A stretch of 14,203 nucleotides of DNA. Source: CANHEE01 sp043777755 (lineage in GTDB: Bacteria; Bacteroidota; Bacteroidia; Chitinophagales; Saprospiraceae). Of this stretch, positions 6,396 to 14,134 are shown one piece after another. Below the pieces are notes generated by a model. That model worked only from the letters and a program-made list of their open reading frames with translations, was not told the origin of the DNA and ran no database searches. Within the stretch, counting starts at the first letter, position 1; every line of letters starts with the position of its first letter. The translations under genes were made by a program, and so were the position numbers. The DNA lies in contig JAYWHK010000034.1 of assembly GCA_043777755.1 (NCBI GenBank), forward strand, positions 1 through 14,203, given 5' to 3'.

Positions 6396-8109
6396 ATGAA
6401 GACACAACACAACACAACACAACACAACACAACACAAAGTCCTCTTTAGGTTTTTGTCATTCCTTCTCTTTTTAAATACGTTGAATCCTATGAGTATAGC
6501 TCAAAAAATTCCATCGTACAAGATGAGTTGCGGTAATGAAGCAGCTTCCAGCCCTGCGGCGGCTACAACGCCCAAAAATGTAGTAGGAGATAAAACAGCT
6601 AACAACAACGCCATTAAATATGTCAAAGTAGCTGTTCATTTTCTGTTGCCAAGTAGTGGTACTGTTACGCAAACCCTTACTTATCCTGACCCAATTACTG
6701 GTGCAACAGTTACTTTTAATTATCAAGGTGCTGGTAATTTCACAGAAACATCTGATGGCAATGGCGGCTCTTATACTGGCTATCAGTTTGCAGAAGATTT
6801 AATCAACAATGCCAACGCAGAATTAAGTAACAATTCTGTTGCGTACGTTAAAAATCCAGCGTATCCTTCGAGTTATTACAATCCACCACCATCAATTCCA
6901 TACCGTTATTTATTGGTCGCTGTATTTTTTCATCGAGATGATGCGATGTACAATTGTAACTGGTGCATTAGTCAAATTCATGCCAAATATGACTATATGG
7001 GTAGTCAAGTCATGGACATTTATCAAGCACCTAATTATGCATTTGGAGGAGGAAACCTCAATGGTGAAGCCTTGTCACTTGGAGGTGGTGATAAAGCACT
7101 TGCAGACGACGATTACTACACCTACATCACTGAAAAAATAAAGGGAAGTAAATGGGGGCTTAGTGCAGGAATTCCTGGATTATTGAATCATGAAGCAGGA
7201 CACATGTTAGGTTTAGCGCACAACTGGAATGAAGATGATGGTTGCGATGATACTGTTGAAGGTATAATTTATAAAAAGAAAAATCCTACGGATAGCTTAC
7301 CATGCTTTGATGACTACCTTAATTGCTGGCAATATGGAGAAAAACCAAGTGGATTATGTCCAAATGACCCAAATCCATGTTTAGATTGGGCGAATGTAAG
7401 TAACAATATAATGGATTACAATGCGGCTTGGCCCACGCACTCCTATACACCTTGTCAGGTAGATAAAATAAAAAAAGACTTAGATGCAAATGGCACTTAT
7501 GTAAAAAGCTGTACGAATAATTGTGCGCCACCAAATGCATTTTTTTCAATGCCTAAGACATTAGATTATTGCAATATAGGGAAATCAGGTGTTCCATTTA
7601 CACCCTTAGCCGTAAATGAAAATACTTACTCAGTCCTTGTAAGTCAAAGTGGAAAACCTCCTGTTAAAATTTTAGGAGGTGCAGGGCAGATTGGAAGTTT
7701 TTATGACTTGGCTAAGTATTACAAATTTCTGCCTAATCATACCTATACTGTTTCTTTACAAGTAGATGATGCAAACTGTAAGTGCTTGGATCAATTTAGC
7801 CAACAAATTACAATAAGAGAGTGTATCGGAACAGATACAGAACCTCCAGTGTACGAAATAGTCGTAAAAAACCCTTTTGACCACAACATTTTCATCAATG
7901 TAGATGTTGCCAGAAGAGGAATAATGAAATTTCAATTGGTCAATCAATTGACCGCTTCAATAGATGTCTTAGAAGAAAAAATCCAGATAGAAGCACCAAG
8001 TCGATACCACTACGAATACGATACTCGTCACTTGCCACCAGGGAATTATATACTCCAGACCATTTTTGATGAAACGCTATTTTCTAACAATCTTTTGAAA
8101 ATTGAGTAA
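6396..8109 (+). pseudogene. M43-like zinc metalloprotease with T9SS tail, frame-switched OFF
   Basis: The intact frame runs from 6400 to the stop at 8107-8109; an uninterrupted CDS could start only at TTG 6454 (551 aa) or ATG 6490. The likely native start, ATG 6396, is out of frame because of the CACAA tract. Joined in frame it would read KVLFRFLSFLLFLNTLNP then MSIAQ, a good signal peptide. Counting from TTG 6454, the zinc site HEAGHMLGLAH is at residues 246-256 and the Met-turn NNIMDYN at 317-323, as in pappalysin-type M43 proteases. Cys-rich segments surround the catalytic core. A beta-rich, PKD-like region (about 355-455) follows. A C-terminal T9SS-type sorting domain (about 465-551) has NPFDHNIFINV and LPPGNYILQTI. 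Expected role: secreted or surface protease. 'Pseudogene' here means a reversible OFF state, not decay. Confidence 0.8.
6403..6437 (+). repeat. Pentanucleotide tandem repeat (CACAA)x7, phase-variation tract
   Basis: Seven perfect CACAA units directly follow ATG AAG A. A 5-nt unit is not a multiple of three, so each gain or loss shifts the frame. In this copy the ATG 6396 frame ends at TAG 6447-6449 after 17 codons (MKTQHNTTQHNTTQSPL). The protease frame is open from 6400 but has no ATG before 6490. The distance from ATG 6396 to the protease codon at 6454 is 58 nt (1 mod 3). Adding one unit, or removing two, brings it to 0 mod 3. Confidence 0.9.
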
Positions 8110-8110
8110 C

Positions 8111-9037
8111 ATGAAAAAGCTAAATCTAACCATAGTAATATTATTTGTAAATATTGTTGTTTTTGCTCAAAATACAGTACCTAATTTTGAAATCAAATTA
8201 TATTTTGAAGATGCAAAAGGAAATAAAGATTCTGTAATTCTTGGTTACAATACAAAAGCAGATAATACTATAATTTCACCAGAATTAGGAGAAGATGAAT
8301 TATTAACACCTTTTGACTCTATCTTTGATGTTAGGGTTGTTAAAAGTGGTAGTTTTCATGACAGTCCCGTTACTGGAAAAAAAAGGTTGAGAAAATCAGG
8401 ATTAAATACAAATCCATCTTGCGCACTATTTGGTTTTTTGAGTATTTTAATAAATGCAAAATATAATCCAATAAAATTTACCTACGATGTACAAAAACTA
8501 AATACGCAAGACAATAAATGTCTAAAAAATACAATAGTAACAAAAACAGCAGGCGTTTTTTTAAATGAAAATGGCTGGTACAATGCAAAAGATTGGCATT
8601 GTTTAGCAAGTCAAGATGAATTAGTAATTGATATGAGTAAAAAAGAAGGAAATAATTTATGGAATGAAAGAACTTATGAAGTGTTAGGACAGGCAACGCC
8701 CCAAAAAATACGCTTTTTAAATTTTAATAATTTCTTAATTGGACCGTGTAACTATGTAAGCGTACAAGAGAAAGAACAAGTCAAAGATATAATTTTTTCT
8801 CCGAATCCAGCTACACAGTTTATTCGTTTTAACTTGGATCAAAATGCAATTATCAATGAACCTTTGTATGTAGAAATATTTGATATTCAAGGACGTTTGA
8901 TGAAAAAAGAACCTTTGCAGAATCAAGAAGTCCAACAGGAAATCAATATTGAAGATTTAAGTAATGGGTTTTATTTTGCAAAAATTCGAGATGCGAAAAA
9001 ATCTTATTTTAGTACAAGATTTGTAAAAGTGGAATAA
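8111..9037 (+). CDS. Secreted protein with T9SS type A sorting domain, function unknown
   Basis: At 308 aa the protein begins with signal peptide MKKLNLTIVILFVNIVVFAQ, Gln being typical at such cleavage sites. I do not recognise the middle region (about 25-215). It contains FEIKLYFEDAKGNKDSVILG and PFDSIFDVRVVKSG and looks like an all-beta fold. The C-terminus (about 228-308) is a clear type A sorting domain: FSPNPATQFIRFNL, YVEIFDIQGRLMKKEPL, then LSNGFYFAKI and TRFVKVE. An upstream TTG at 8102 is possible, but ATG 8111 fits the signal peptide better. It starts 1 nt after the protease stop, so translation is probably coupled. Frame-shifting in the CACAA tract could therefore also reduce this product. 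It may be a partner of the protease. Confidence 0.85.
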   Translation: MKKLNLTIVILFVNIVVFAQNTVPNFEIKLYFEDAKGNKDSVILGYNTKADNTIISPELGEDELLTPFDSIFDVRVVKSGSFHDSPVTGKKRLRKSGLNTNPSCALFGFLSILINAKYNPIKFTYDVQKLNTQDNKCLKNTIVTKTAGVFLNENGWYNAKDWHCLASQDELVIDMSKKEGNNLWNERTYEVLGQATPQKIRFLNFNNFLIGPCNYVSVQEKEQVKDIIFSPNPATQFIRFNLDQNAIINEPLYVEIFDIQGRLMKKEPLQNQEVQQEINIEDLSNGFYFAKIRDAKKSYFSTRFVKVE

Positions 9038-9051
9038 AATAGGACAATAAA

Positions 9052-9087
9052 ACCTCACTTTGAATAGGATCAAAGTGAGGTCTTTTA
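9052..9087 (+). terminator. Rho-independent terminator after the protease operon
   Basis: ACCTCACTTTGA (9052-9063), loop ATAGGA, and TCAAAGTGAGGT (9070-9081) form a perfect 12-bp stem followed by CTTTTAG. It ends the two-gene secreted-protein operon. An upstream A-run also makes it partly bidirectional. Confidence 0.85.
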
Positions 9088-9192
9088 GTATATGTCTTCC
9101 AAAAGTCACTTTTTTTAACAAATGTTTAAATTATTTTCGACTACAGACAACCTTTTTCCGATGAACGGTGTCTATACTATTGAAAAAAGTCG

Positions 9193-9200
9193 TAACTTTG
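9193..9200 (+). promoter_or_regulatory. -7 box TAACTTTG of the small protein gene
   Basis: TAACTTTG fits TAnnTTTG and lies 37 nt before ATG 9238. The only nearby TTG (9180-9182) is 10 nt away, too close for a standard -33 element, so the upstream half is not identified. Confidence 0.45.
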
Positions 9201-9237
9201 TATTACCAAAAATCCAAACCATTTCACTACATCAACT

Positions 9238-9498
9238 ATGAAAAAAACCAACATAAACCCGATTTTATTAGCAGTCATTACTGTTGCAAGTTTGAGTGCT
9301 TTCGTTTTTCTGAACACTGTCAAAGTCAATGAAAAACCTTCATTTGGCGTTCAATACGAACAGCCCGACCTCAACCAAAATATGGACGAGGACGATGAAG
9401 AAAAGGTGAAATCCAAAGCAAGTAATATTTCTTTGCCTGGTATCGAAGCCGTTAAAGGCGCAATTGTGATTGTAAAAAAATTCATTCCAGCTTCGTAA
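9238..9498 (+). CDS. Small membrane-anchored hypothetical protein
   Basis: This 86-aa protein has one hydrophobic segment near the N-terminus (about residues 8-26, PILLAVITVASLSAFVFL) after the basic start MKKTNIN, a typical signal anchor. The middle is strongly acidic (NMDEDDEEK, 48-56) and the C-terminus is a short hydrophobic and basic tail. No known family is recognised. It stands alone, with its own -7 box upstream and its own terminator downstream, and codon use looks like its neighbours. I support it as a real gene from the promoter, N-terminal anatomy and terminator. Confidence 0.65.
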   Translation: MKKTNINPILLAVITVASLSAFVFLNTVKVNEKPSFGVQYEQPDLNQNMDEDDEEKVKSKASNISLPGIEAVKGAIVIVKKFIPAS

Positions 9499-9558
9499 AT
9501 CAATAGTAGTCATAAGTCAATAAGTCTAAGTCAATTAAATTTAATTGAAATATAAAAT

Positions 9559-9606
9559 AAAAAACCGAATGTTTCAGTACGAAACATTTGGTTTTTTGTT
9601 TTTTTC
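9559..9606 (+). terminator. Terminator after the small membrane protein gene
   Basis: AAAAAACCGAATGTTTC (9559-9575), loop AGTAC, and GAAACATTTGGTTTTTT (9581-9597) form a 17-bp stem with one G.U pair, followed by a T-rich tail. It has A- and T-runs on both sides, so it can act in both directions. Its left arm is identical to that of the terminator at 11405-11443. Confidence 0.85.
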
Positions 9607-9637
9607 TAAAAACTACGGATAAGTTTAAAACAAGGCT

Positions 9638-9832
9638 TTCTTTTCGCTATACTCATCTGCATTAGATTTTACACTTTTAGTAAAAATGGATTTTAGAGCA
9701 TCTACAGCACTTTGTCATCTTTGAGCGATAGCGAAAAGAACTCGAACTAAGTGTTTGCAATAAGCGTGAACTTAGAGAGAGCCTTTTATCTGGTTCTTCA
9801 ACCTGACGGTTGAAGACGACAAAGTGCTGTAG
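9638..9832. repeat. Nested and interleaved inverted repeats in the intergenic region
   Basis: Four inverted repeats lie here with no gene. CTACAGCACTTTGTC (9702-9716) pairs perfectly with 9818-9832. TTCTTTTCGCTAT (9638-9650) pairs perfectly with 9728-9740. TCTTCAACC (9795-9803) pairs with GGTTGAAGA (9808-9816). CTAAGT (9747-9752) pairs with ACTTAG (9770-9775). The first two pairs are interleaved, so they cannot form together except as a pseudoknot. This may be a degenerate MITE or an untranslated structured RNA. No clear target duplication flanks it. Confidence 0.6.
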
Positions 9833-9857
9833 TTTTGCTATGTTTTCGTTTTTAAGG

Positions 9858-9928
9858 GTATAATTGGAGAAATCTCATTTTTTTTTACCACATTTCTCCA
9901 ATTATTGTTTGTATAATTGGAGAAATGT
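9858..9928. promoter_or_regulatory. Three-copy operator-like motif over the ATPase promoter
   Basis: GTATAATTGGAGAAAT occurs at 9858-9873 and again at 9911-9926, both forward. Between them ACATTTCTCCAATTAT (9890-9905) is the perfect 16-bp complement of ATAATTGGAGAAATGT (9913-9928), with a 7-nt spacer. The inverted pair overlaps the -33 region and the promoter spacer of the ATPase gene. A dimeric regulator bound here would block RNA polymerase. The regulator is not known; autoregulation is possible. Confidence 0.65.
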
Positions 9929-9938
9929 AGTATTTTTG
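9909..9938 (+). promoter_or_regulatory. Promoter of the AAA ATPase gene
   Basis: TTG (9909-9911), a spacer of 19 nt, and TATTTTTG (9931-9938) match the Bacteroidota promoter consensus. The expected transcription start near 9944-9946 is only about 8-10 nt before ATG 9954, so the message would have almost no leader. This also rules out the longer frame that starts at 9864, upstream of the promoter. Confidence 0.7.
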
Positions 9939-9953
9939 CTAAAAATACACCTT

Positions 9954-11393
9954 ATGTCAGTAGAAATCATTGGTAGAACACAGGAAAAAGCAAAATTAGA
10001 TAAAATTTTAGCTTCTAATCAAAGCGAATTTTTAGCTTTGTATGGTAGAAGACGAATTGGTAAAACTTTTTTGATACGTCAGTACCTCAAAGAGCATTTA
10101 GTCTTTGAAATTTCAGGTACAAAAGATGGTTCAAAAACACAGCAATTGAGCAATTTTTTTGCAGAATACTTACGTCAAACAGACCATAAAGCCCAAACAC
10201 TAACACCCAATACATGGCATATTGCTTTTGAGTATTTGGCAAAGTATTTAGAGAATCTACCACAAACCAATACTAAACACGTCGTTTTTTTAGATGAAAT
10301 GCCTTGGTTAGATACACCAAAATCAGAATTTATCTCTGCATTAGAATTTTTCTGGAATCAATATGTATCGAAAATGGACAATGTATTGATTATCGCTTGT
10401 GGGTCGGCTTCGTCTTGGATACGAAAAAACTTGATTAATGCTCGAGGAGGACTCTATAATCGTGTTACGCAACGGATGAAACTCATGCCTTTCAACTTAT
10501 ATGAAACAGAGCTTTTCTTACAATATCAGGGACTAAAACTCTCTCATTATCAGATACTTGAACTCTATATGGTCATGGGAGGAATCCCTCTTTACCTCAA
10601 AGAAGTGGAAAAAGGAAAAAGCGCAACGCAGTTAATTGATGAAATTTGTTTCTCGCCAAATGGACTTTTATATGAAGAATATGAGCAACTTTATCATTCG
10701 CTTTTCAAAAATGCAGAGGCTCATATTTCCATCATCGAAACCTTGGCTGCGCAACCGCAAGGCTTGACTCGTTCAGATATTGCTTTAAAAACCAAGATGC
10801 AAGAAGGTTCGCTAAGTCGCACCATCGAAGAATTGTTAGAATGTGATTTTATTTCTATTTTTCAACCTTTTAGCAACAAAAAGAAAGAATCTATCTATAA
10901 ATTAACCGACTTTTATTCACTTTTCTATCTAAAATTCATTCAACACAACAAAAATAAAAGCGAGCATATCTGGGAACAGCTCTCTAAACAAAGCACTTAT
11001 GTCGCTTGGAGTGGCTATGCTTTTGAAAATATTTGCATGATGCACCTTCCTCAAATCAAATCTGCGCTTGGCATTCGTGGCGTTTATACCCAACACGGTT
11101 CATGGAAATTCAAAGGCAACGATTCTCTTCCAGGAGCGCAAATAGATATGATTATTGATAGAACTGACCAAATCGTTCACCTTTGTGAGTCAAAATTTAC
11201 AAAAGAAAACTTCGTAATCACCAATGCTTATACAGAAAAACTCCGACGAAGAAAAGCCATTTTTAAAAATGTTACCAATACTAAAAAATCAGTTTTTACA
11301 ACCTTGCTCACGACCTATCCTGCCCTCCAAAACAAGTATTATTTAGAGGAAATTGACCATGAAATAAGTATGGAAGCATTGTTTCATGCCTAA
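9954..11393 (+). CDS. AAA/STAND-like ATPase with C-terminal PD-(D/E)XK-type domain (DUF234-like)
   Basis: This 479-aa ATPase is of the type often annotated 'ATP-binding protein, archaeal ATPase/DUF234'. The cellular role of these proteins is not established. Walker A GRRRIGKT is at 31-38 and Walker B VVFLDEMPW at about 110-118. A sensor-like IIACGSASSW is at about 147-156, and GGIPLYL at about 219-225 marks the end of the ATPase core. A winged-helix-like region follows (about 260-315: LAAQPQGLTRSDIALKTKM, then GSLSRTIEELLECDFI). The C-terminal domain (about 345-479) has GAQIDMIID and later CESKF, giving a D...ExK pattern as in PD-(D/E)XK nucleases. Start ATG 9954 is set by the promoter at 9909-9938. 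The gene stands alone between two nearly identical terminators. Confidence 0.85.
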   Translation: MSVEIIGRTQEKAKLDKILASNQSEFLALYGRRRIGKTFLIRQYLKEHLVFEISGTKDGSKTQQLSNFFAEYLRQTDHKAQTLTPNTWHIAFEYLAKYLENLPQTNTKHVVFLDEMPWLDTPKSEFISALEFFWNQYVSKMDNVLIIACGSASSWIRKNLINARGGLYNRVTQRMKLMPFNLYETELFLQYQGLKLSHYQILELYMVMGGIPLYLKEVEKGKSATQLIDEICFSPNGLLYEEYEQLYHSLFKNAEAHISIIETLAAQPQGLTRSDIALKTKMQEGSLSRTIEELLECDFISIFQPFSNKKKESIYKLTDFYSLFYLKFIQHNKNKSEHIWEQLSKQSTYVAWSGYAFENICMMHLPQIKSALGIRGVYTQHGSWKFKGNDSLPGAQIDMIIDRTDQIVHLCESKFTKENFVITNAYTEKLRRRKAIFKNVTNTKKSVFTTLLTTYPALQNKYYLEEIDHEISMEALFHA

Positions 11394-11404
11394 GAATAAA
11401 AAAT

Positions 11405-11450
11405 AAAAAACCGAATGTTTCCTACTGAAACATTCGGTTTTTTATTTTTT
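11405..11450. terminator. Bidirectional terminator between the ATPase and sensor-kinase genes
   Basis: AAAAAACCGAATGTTTC (11405-11421), loop CTACT, and GAAACATTCGGTTTTTT (11427-11443) form a perfect 17-bp stem with A/T tracts on both sides. It serves the rightward ATPase gene and, in the other direction, the converging kinase gene, whose stop is at 11465-11467. Confidence 0.9.
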
Positions 11451-11464
11451 ATTGCGATACTAAT

Positions 11465-14008
11465 TTACGCTTCCACCATCAAAAACGAACTCACTTTGTC
11501 CATCAATTCTTCTGCACTGAATGGTTTTCCGATGTAATCATTCATGCCAAAAAGTTTTGCTTTTTCAGTTTCTGTCAAATAAGGGGAAGCCGTTAGCGCA
11601 ACAATTGGCGTTTCACGCTTCGTTTGGTCGTCCATTTTACGGATTTCTGACGTACAACGGTAGCCGTCCATCACGGGCATTTGAATGTCCATCAAAACCA
11701 TATCAAAATCTTCGGCTGCCATTTTTTCCAAAGCAATAACGCCATTTTCAGCGGTAGTCACTCGAACATGGGCTTTTTGCAACATCTTTACGACGACCAT
11801 CAAATTGATTTTATTGTCTTCTACGACCAAAACCTTTGCCCCAGGGAAAGCATAGTCAAATTGTTGTGATTTTGGTTTAACTACCTGATTATCAGTAAGT
11901 TTCATCGGTAAAACCACTCGTATTTTTGTACCAATTCCTTCTACACTTGATGCCTCTACTGTTCCGTTCTGCAACTCGACCAAACGTTTCATAATTGCCA
12001 AACCAAAACCTGTTTGGGACATTCCACCCGACAAATCTTGTACACTGTATGAGAATTTACGCATCATTTCGTCCATTTTTAACTGCGAAACGCCATCACC
12101 AGAATCCATCACCGTAATTTCCAAGTGCATATCTTTTGGACCAACTGGTATTGGGTCAATTTTTACATCAATTGCACCAGAATGAGTCGTGTGCGTAGAG
12201 AATTGTAAGATATTAGAAATCACCTGATTCAATCGAGCAGGGTCGCCCAAAACACGGTTCGGAATCCCTTCATTCACCACAAAATTCAGCTTTACACCTT
12301 TGTTTTGCGTTGGCATTGTAAAACGCTCACGCACCTCAGTCAATAATTTGTGTGGTTCAAATTCTCTAAAATCAGCGTTCAGTTTTCCAGCTTCAATCTT
12401 TGAAAAGTCCAGCATATCATTGATGAAAACCAATAAGCTATTTGCCGAAAATTGTAGTGTTCGCAAATGGTCAATTTGCTCCGTTTTTGGTTGCTGATCC
12501 AACAATAAATGCGACAAACCAGAAATCACATTGATAGGTGTACGCATCTGATTGCTTACATTCACCAAAAAATTATCACGGTCAAAAGATACTTTTTCGA
12601 CAGCTTCACGCTCTGCCATTTCATAACGAAGTTTGTCATTCATCACTTCCAACGAAGTACGTTGAACTTCCAAACGGTCATTTTTTTCGTCTAAAAGTGC
12701 ATTTTTTTCAGAAATTTCATCGTTTTTCACTTTTAAAAGGTCATTGTCTTTCTTTTTCATCATGTAATTGCTGTATGCCAAAAAGCCTACCGCAGCCAAC
12801 GCAGCCGCCAACAACAGTAACATCCATATTTTCTTTTGGCTGTTGGATTTTTCTAATTCCAACAACGCAATTTGTTGTCCTTTCTGACGAGATTCAAACT
12901 CGCTTTCGTAACGAGTTGTCATTTCCAACAAAGCTTTATTTTTCTCAGATGCTGCCACTTCGTCTTTTGCTTTTGTATAGAAATTCATAAAATCAAAAGC
13001 CTTTGGCAAATCGCCCATCGTCTTATAGACCTGTGCAATCTGTAAAAAAATTGCTTCAACACCAGGTGTTTTATTTACTGTTTGTGCCAAACTTACAGCT
13101 TGAGTCAGCGCAGTTTCCGCAGCTGTTTTATCGCCTTTTGAATGGTACATTTCGCCCAAAATCGCTTGTACTTGTGCCTGTCCTAAGTTATTTTTTAGCT
13201 GAGTATTCAAGCCCAACGCCATTTCAGAAAAATGCTTTGCTTCATCATAATTGCCTTGATGCGCATGAATTCGAGTCAAATTCGTCAAATCACGAGCAAT
13301 ATTAGGCATATTATTCGTAGAAGTATTCAAATCCAAAGATGTCTGATAATAAGTCAAAGCTCCATCATAATCCGCCAATTCACTCACAATATTACCCAAA
13401 TTTGTAGCAATATCAGCCGCTTTTTGCGGTTGTTCGGCAGCAATAAAAATATCCATTGCTTTTTGGTAGCTTTCACGGGCTTTTCCAAAAATCTTTTTCC
13501 CAACGTAAGCATCACCCAAATATTTTGAGGCTTCGGCTTCGCCATTTTTATCTTTTTCACTCAAACTCAACTCAATCGCACGAGTAAAGTGTTGAATTGC
13601 ACTTTCATAATCGTTTTGTTGCAAAAATACACGACCAATCATCGTCCGAGTTGCCGCAATTGCCTTATGATTTTTCGAGGCATCACGAATACGCAAGGCT
13701 TCGGTCAAAAACTTAACAGCACTTGTGTTGTCAAATTTTTCAAAACAAACCATTGCCAAATTTTCTTTTGCTGTCGCAACATCATCTTGCAAATTGGCAT
13801 TTTCTGCTTCGTTTAACGCCTCATTTGCCAAATTATTTGCTCCTTGCAATTGTTTATTTTTTAGCAAATAAGATGAAAATTGATTGAGCGAGTTGATTTT
13901 AGCTTCGCCAGACTGCCCATTTGCAATATTTCTCAAACTATCAACATTATTAGCTTTAATGTCTAATAAGCTGATAATCAAAAAGATAAAAATTAAAAAT
14001 TTATTCAT
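11465..14008 (-). CDS. TPR hybrid sensor kinase/response regulator, probable pseudokinase
   Basis: This 847-aa protein has signal peptide 1-19, a periplasmic TPR array (about 36-345, with repeats such as AIQHFTRAIELSL and ALTYYQTSLDLN), a TM helix at 394-413, a coiled coil (418-470), a HisKA-like domain (about 475-545), HATPase_c (about 588-702) and a receiver (725-843). The H-box reads NVSNQMRTPIN, so Asn486 replaces the phosphoacceptor His. In the N-box, RLNQVISNILQF has Phe603 where the Mg-binding Asn belongs. The G1 (DSGDG, 636-640) and G2 (GFGLAI, 667-672) boxes are kept. The receiver is complete: Glu730/Asp731, phosphoacceptor Asp774, Thr806, Lys828. It should therefore not autophosphorylate in the usual way. 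It may act by binding, or take phosphate from a partner. It is monocistronic as far as seen. Confidence 0.92.
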   Translation of the reverse strand: MNKFLIFIFLIISLLDIKANNVDSLRNIANGQSGEAKINSLNQFSSYLLKNKQLQGANNLANEALNEAENANLQDDVATAKENLAMVCFEKFDNTSAVKFLTEALRIRDASKNHKAIAATRTMIGRVFLQQNDYESAIQHFTRAIELSLSEKDKNGEAEASKYLGDAYVGKKIFGKARESYQKAMDIFIAAEQPQKAADIATNLGNIVSELADYDGALTYYQTSLDLNTSTNNMPNIARDLTNLTRIHAHQGNYDEAKHFSEMALGLNTQLKNNLGQAQVQAILGEMYHSKGDKTAAETALTQAVSLAQTVNKTPGVEAIFLQIAQVYKTMGDLPKAFDFMNFYTKAKDEVAASEKNKALLEMTTRYESEFESRQKGQQIALLELEKSNSQKKIWMLLLLAAALAAVGFLAYSNYMMKKKDNDLLKVKNDEISEKNALLDEKNDRLEVQRTSLEVMNDKLRYEMAEREAVEKVSFDRDNFLVNVSNQMRTPINVISGLSHLLLDQQPKTEQIDHLRTLQFSANSLLVFINDMLDFSKIEAGKLNADFREFEPHKLLTEVRERFTMPTQNKGVKLNFVVNEGIPNRVLGDPARLNQVISNILQFSTHTTHSGAIDVKIDPIPVGPKDMHLEITVMDSGDGVSQLKMDEMMRKFSYSVQDLSGGMSQTGFGLAIMKRLVELQNGTVEASSVEGIGTKIRVVLPMKLTDNQVVKPKSQQFDYAFPGAKVLVVEDNKINLMVVVKMLQKAHVRVTTAENGVIALEKMAAEDFDMVLMDIQMPVMDGYRCTSEIRKMDDQTKRETPIVALTASPYLTETEKAKLFGMNDYIGKPFSAEELMDKVSSFLMVEA

Positions 14009-14097
14009 TTATATGAAATTTAAAAATTGTCATTGTTCTTTATCATATAGGCAAAAAAAGTGCCTAAAACGCTATATGTAGGCGTATATACATAAAA

Positions 14098-14118
14098 CGG
14101 GATGGAATCCCGAAAAAA
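14098..14118 (-). terminator. Terminator-like hairpin for a leftward gene outside the window
   Basis: CGGGAT (14098-14103), loop GGA, and ATCCCG (14107-14112) form a 6-bp GC-rich stem. On the minus strand it is followed by TTTTAT and preceded by an A/T run, so it could stop leftward transcription entering from beyond 14203 and insulate the kinase gene. The stem is short. Confidence 0.4.
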
Positions 14119-14134
14119 ATAGAACACTGATTGA

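Noticed and set aside
6403..6437. CACAA tract as a CRISPR-like or minisatellite array
   Set aside because: Units are 5 nt with no spacers, and the position right after a start codon fits a coding phase-variation tract instead.
6396..6449. A genuine 17-residue leader peptide (MKTQHNTTQ...)
   Set aside because: It consists only of repeat codons and ends by frameshift; the adjoining frame supplies a signal peptide, so the short product is better explained as the OFF state.
8102..8110. TTG 8102 as start of the second secreted protein
   Set aside because: It overlaps the protease end and adds three residues before a well-formed MKK signal peptide; ATG 8111 is the better start.
9702..9832. Integron attC site
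   Set aside because: The palindrome is long, but I see no RYYYAAC / GTTRRRY core sites, no integrase gene and no cassette series.
9864..9953. Upstream extension of the ATPase gene from a TTG at 9864
   Set aside because: The extra 30 codons lie upstream of or within the promoter and the operator-like repeats. Family proteins normally start just before the IIGR motif, matching ATG 9954.
12538..12990. 150-codon plus-strand open frame within the kinase gene
   Set aside because: It is antisense to a fully supported kinase reading frame and shows no domain features; the same holds for the other plus-strand frames between 11521 and 14081.
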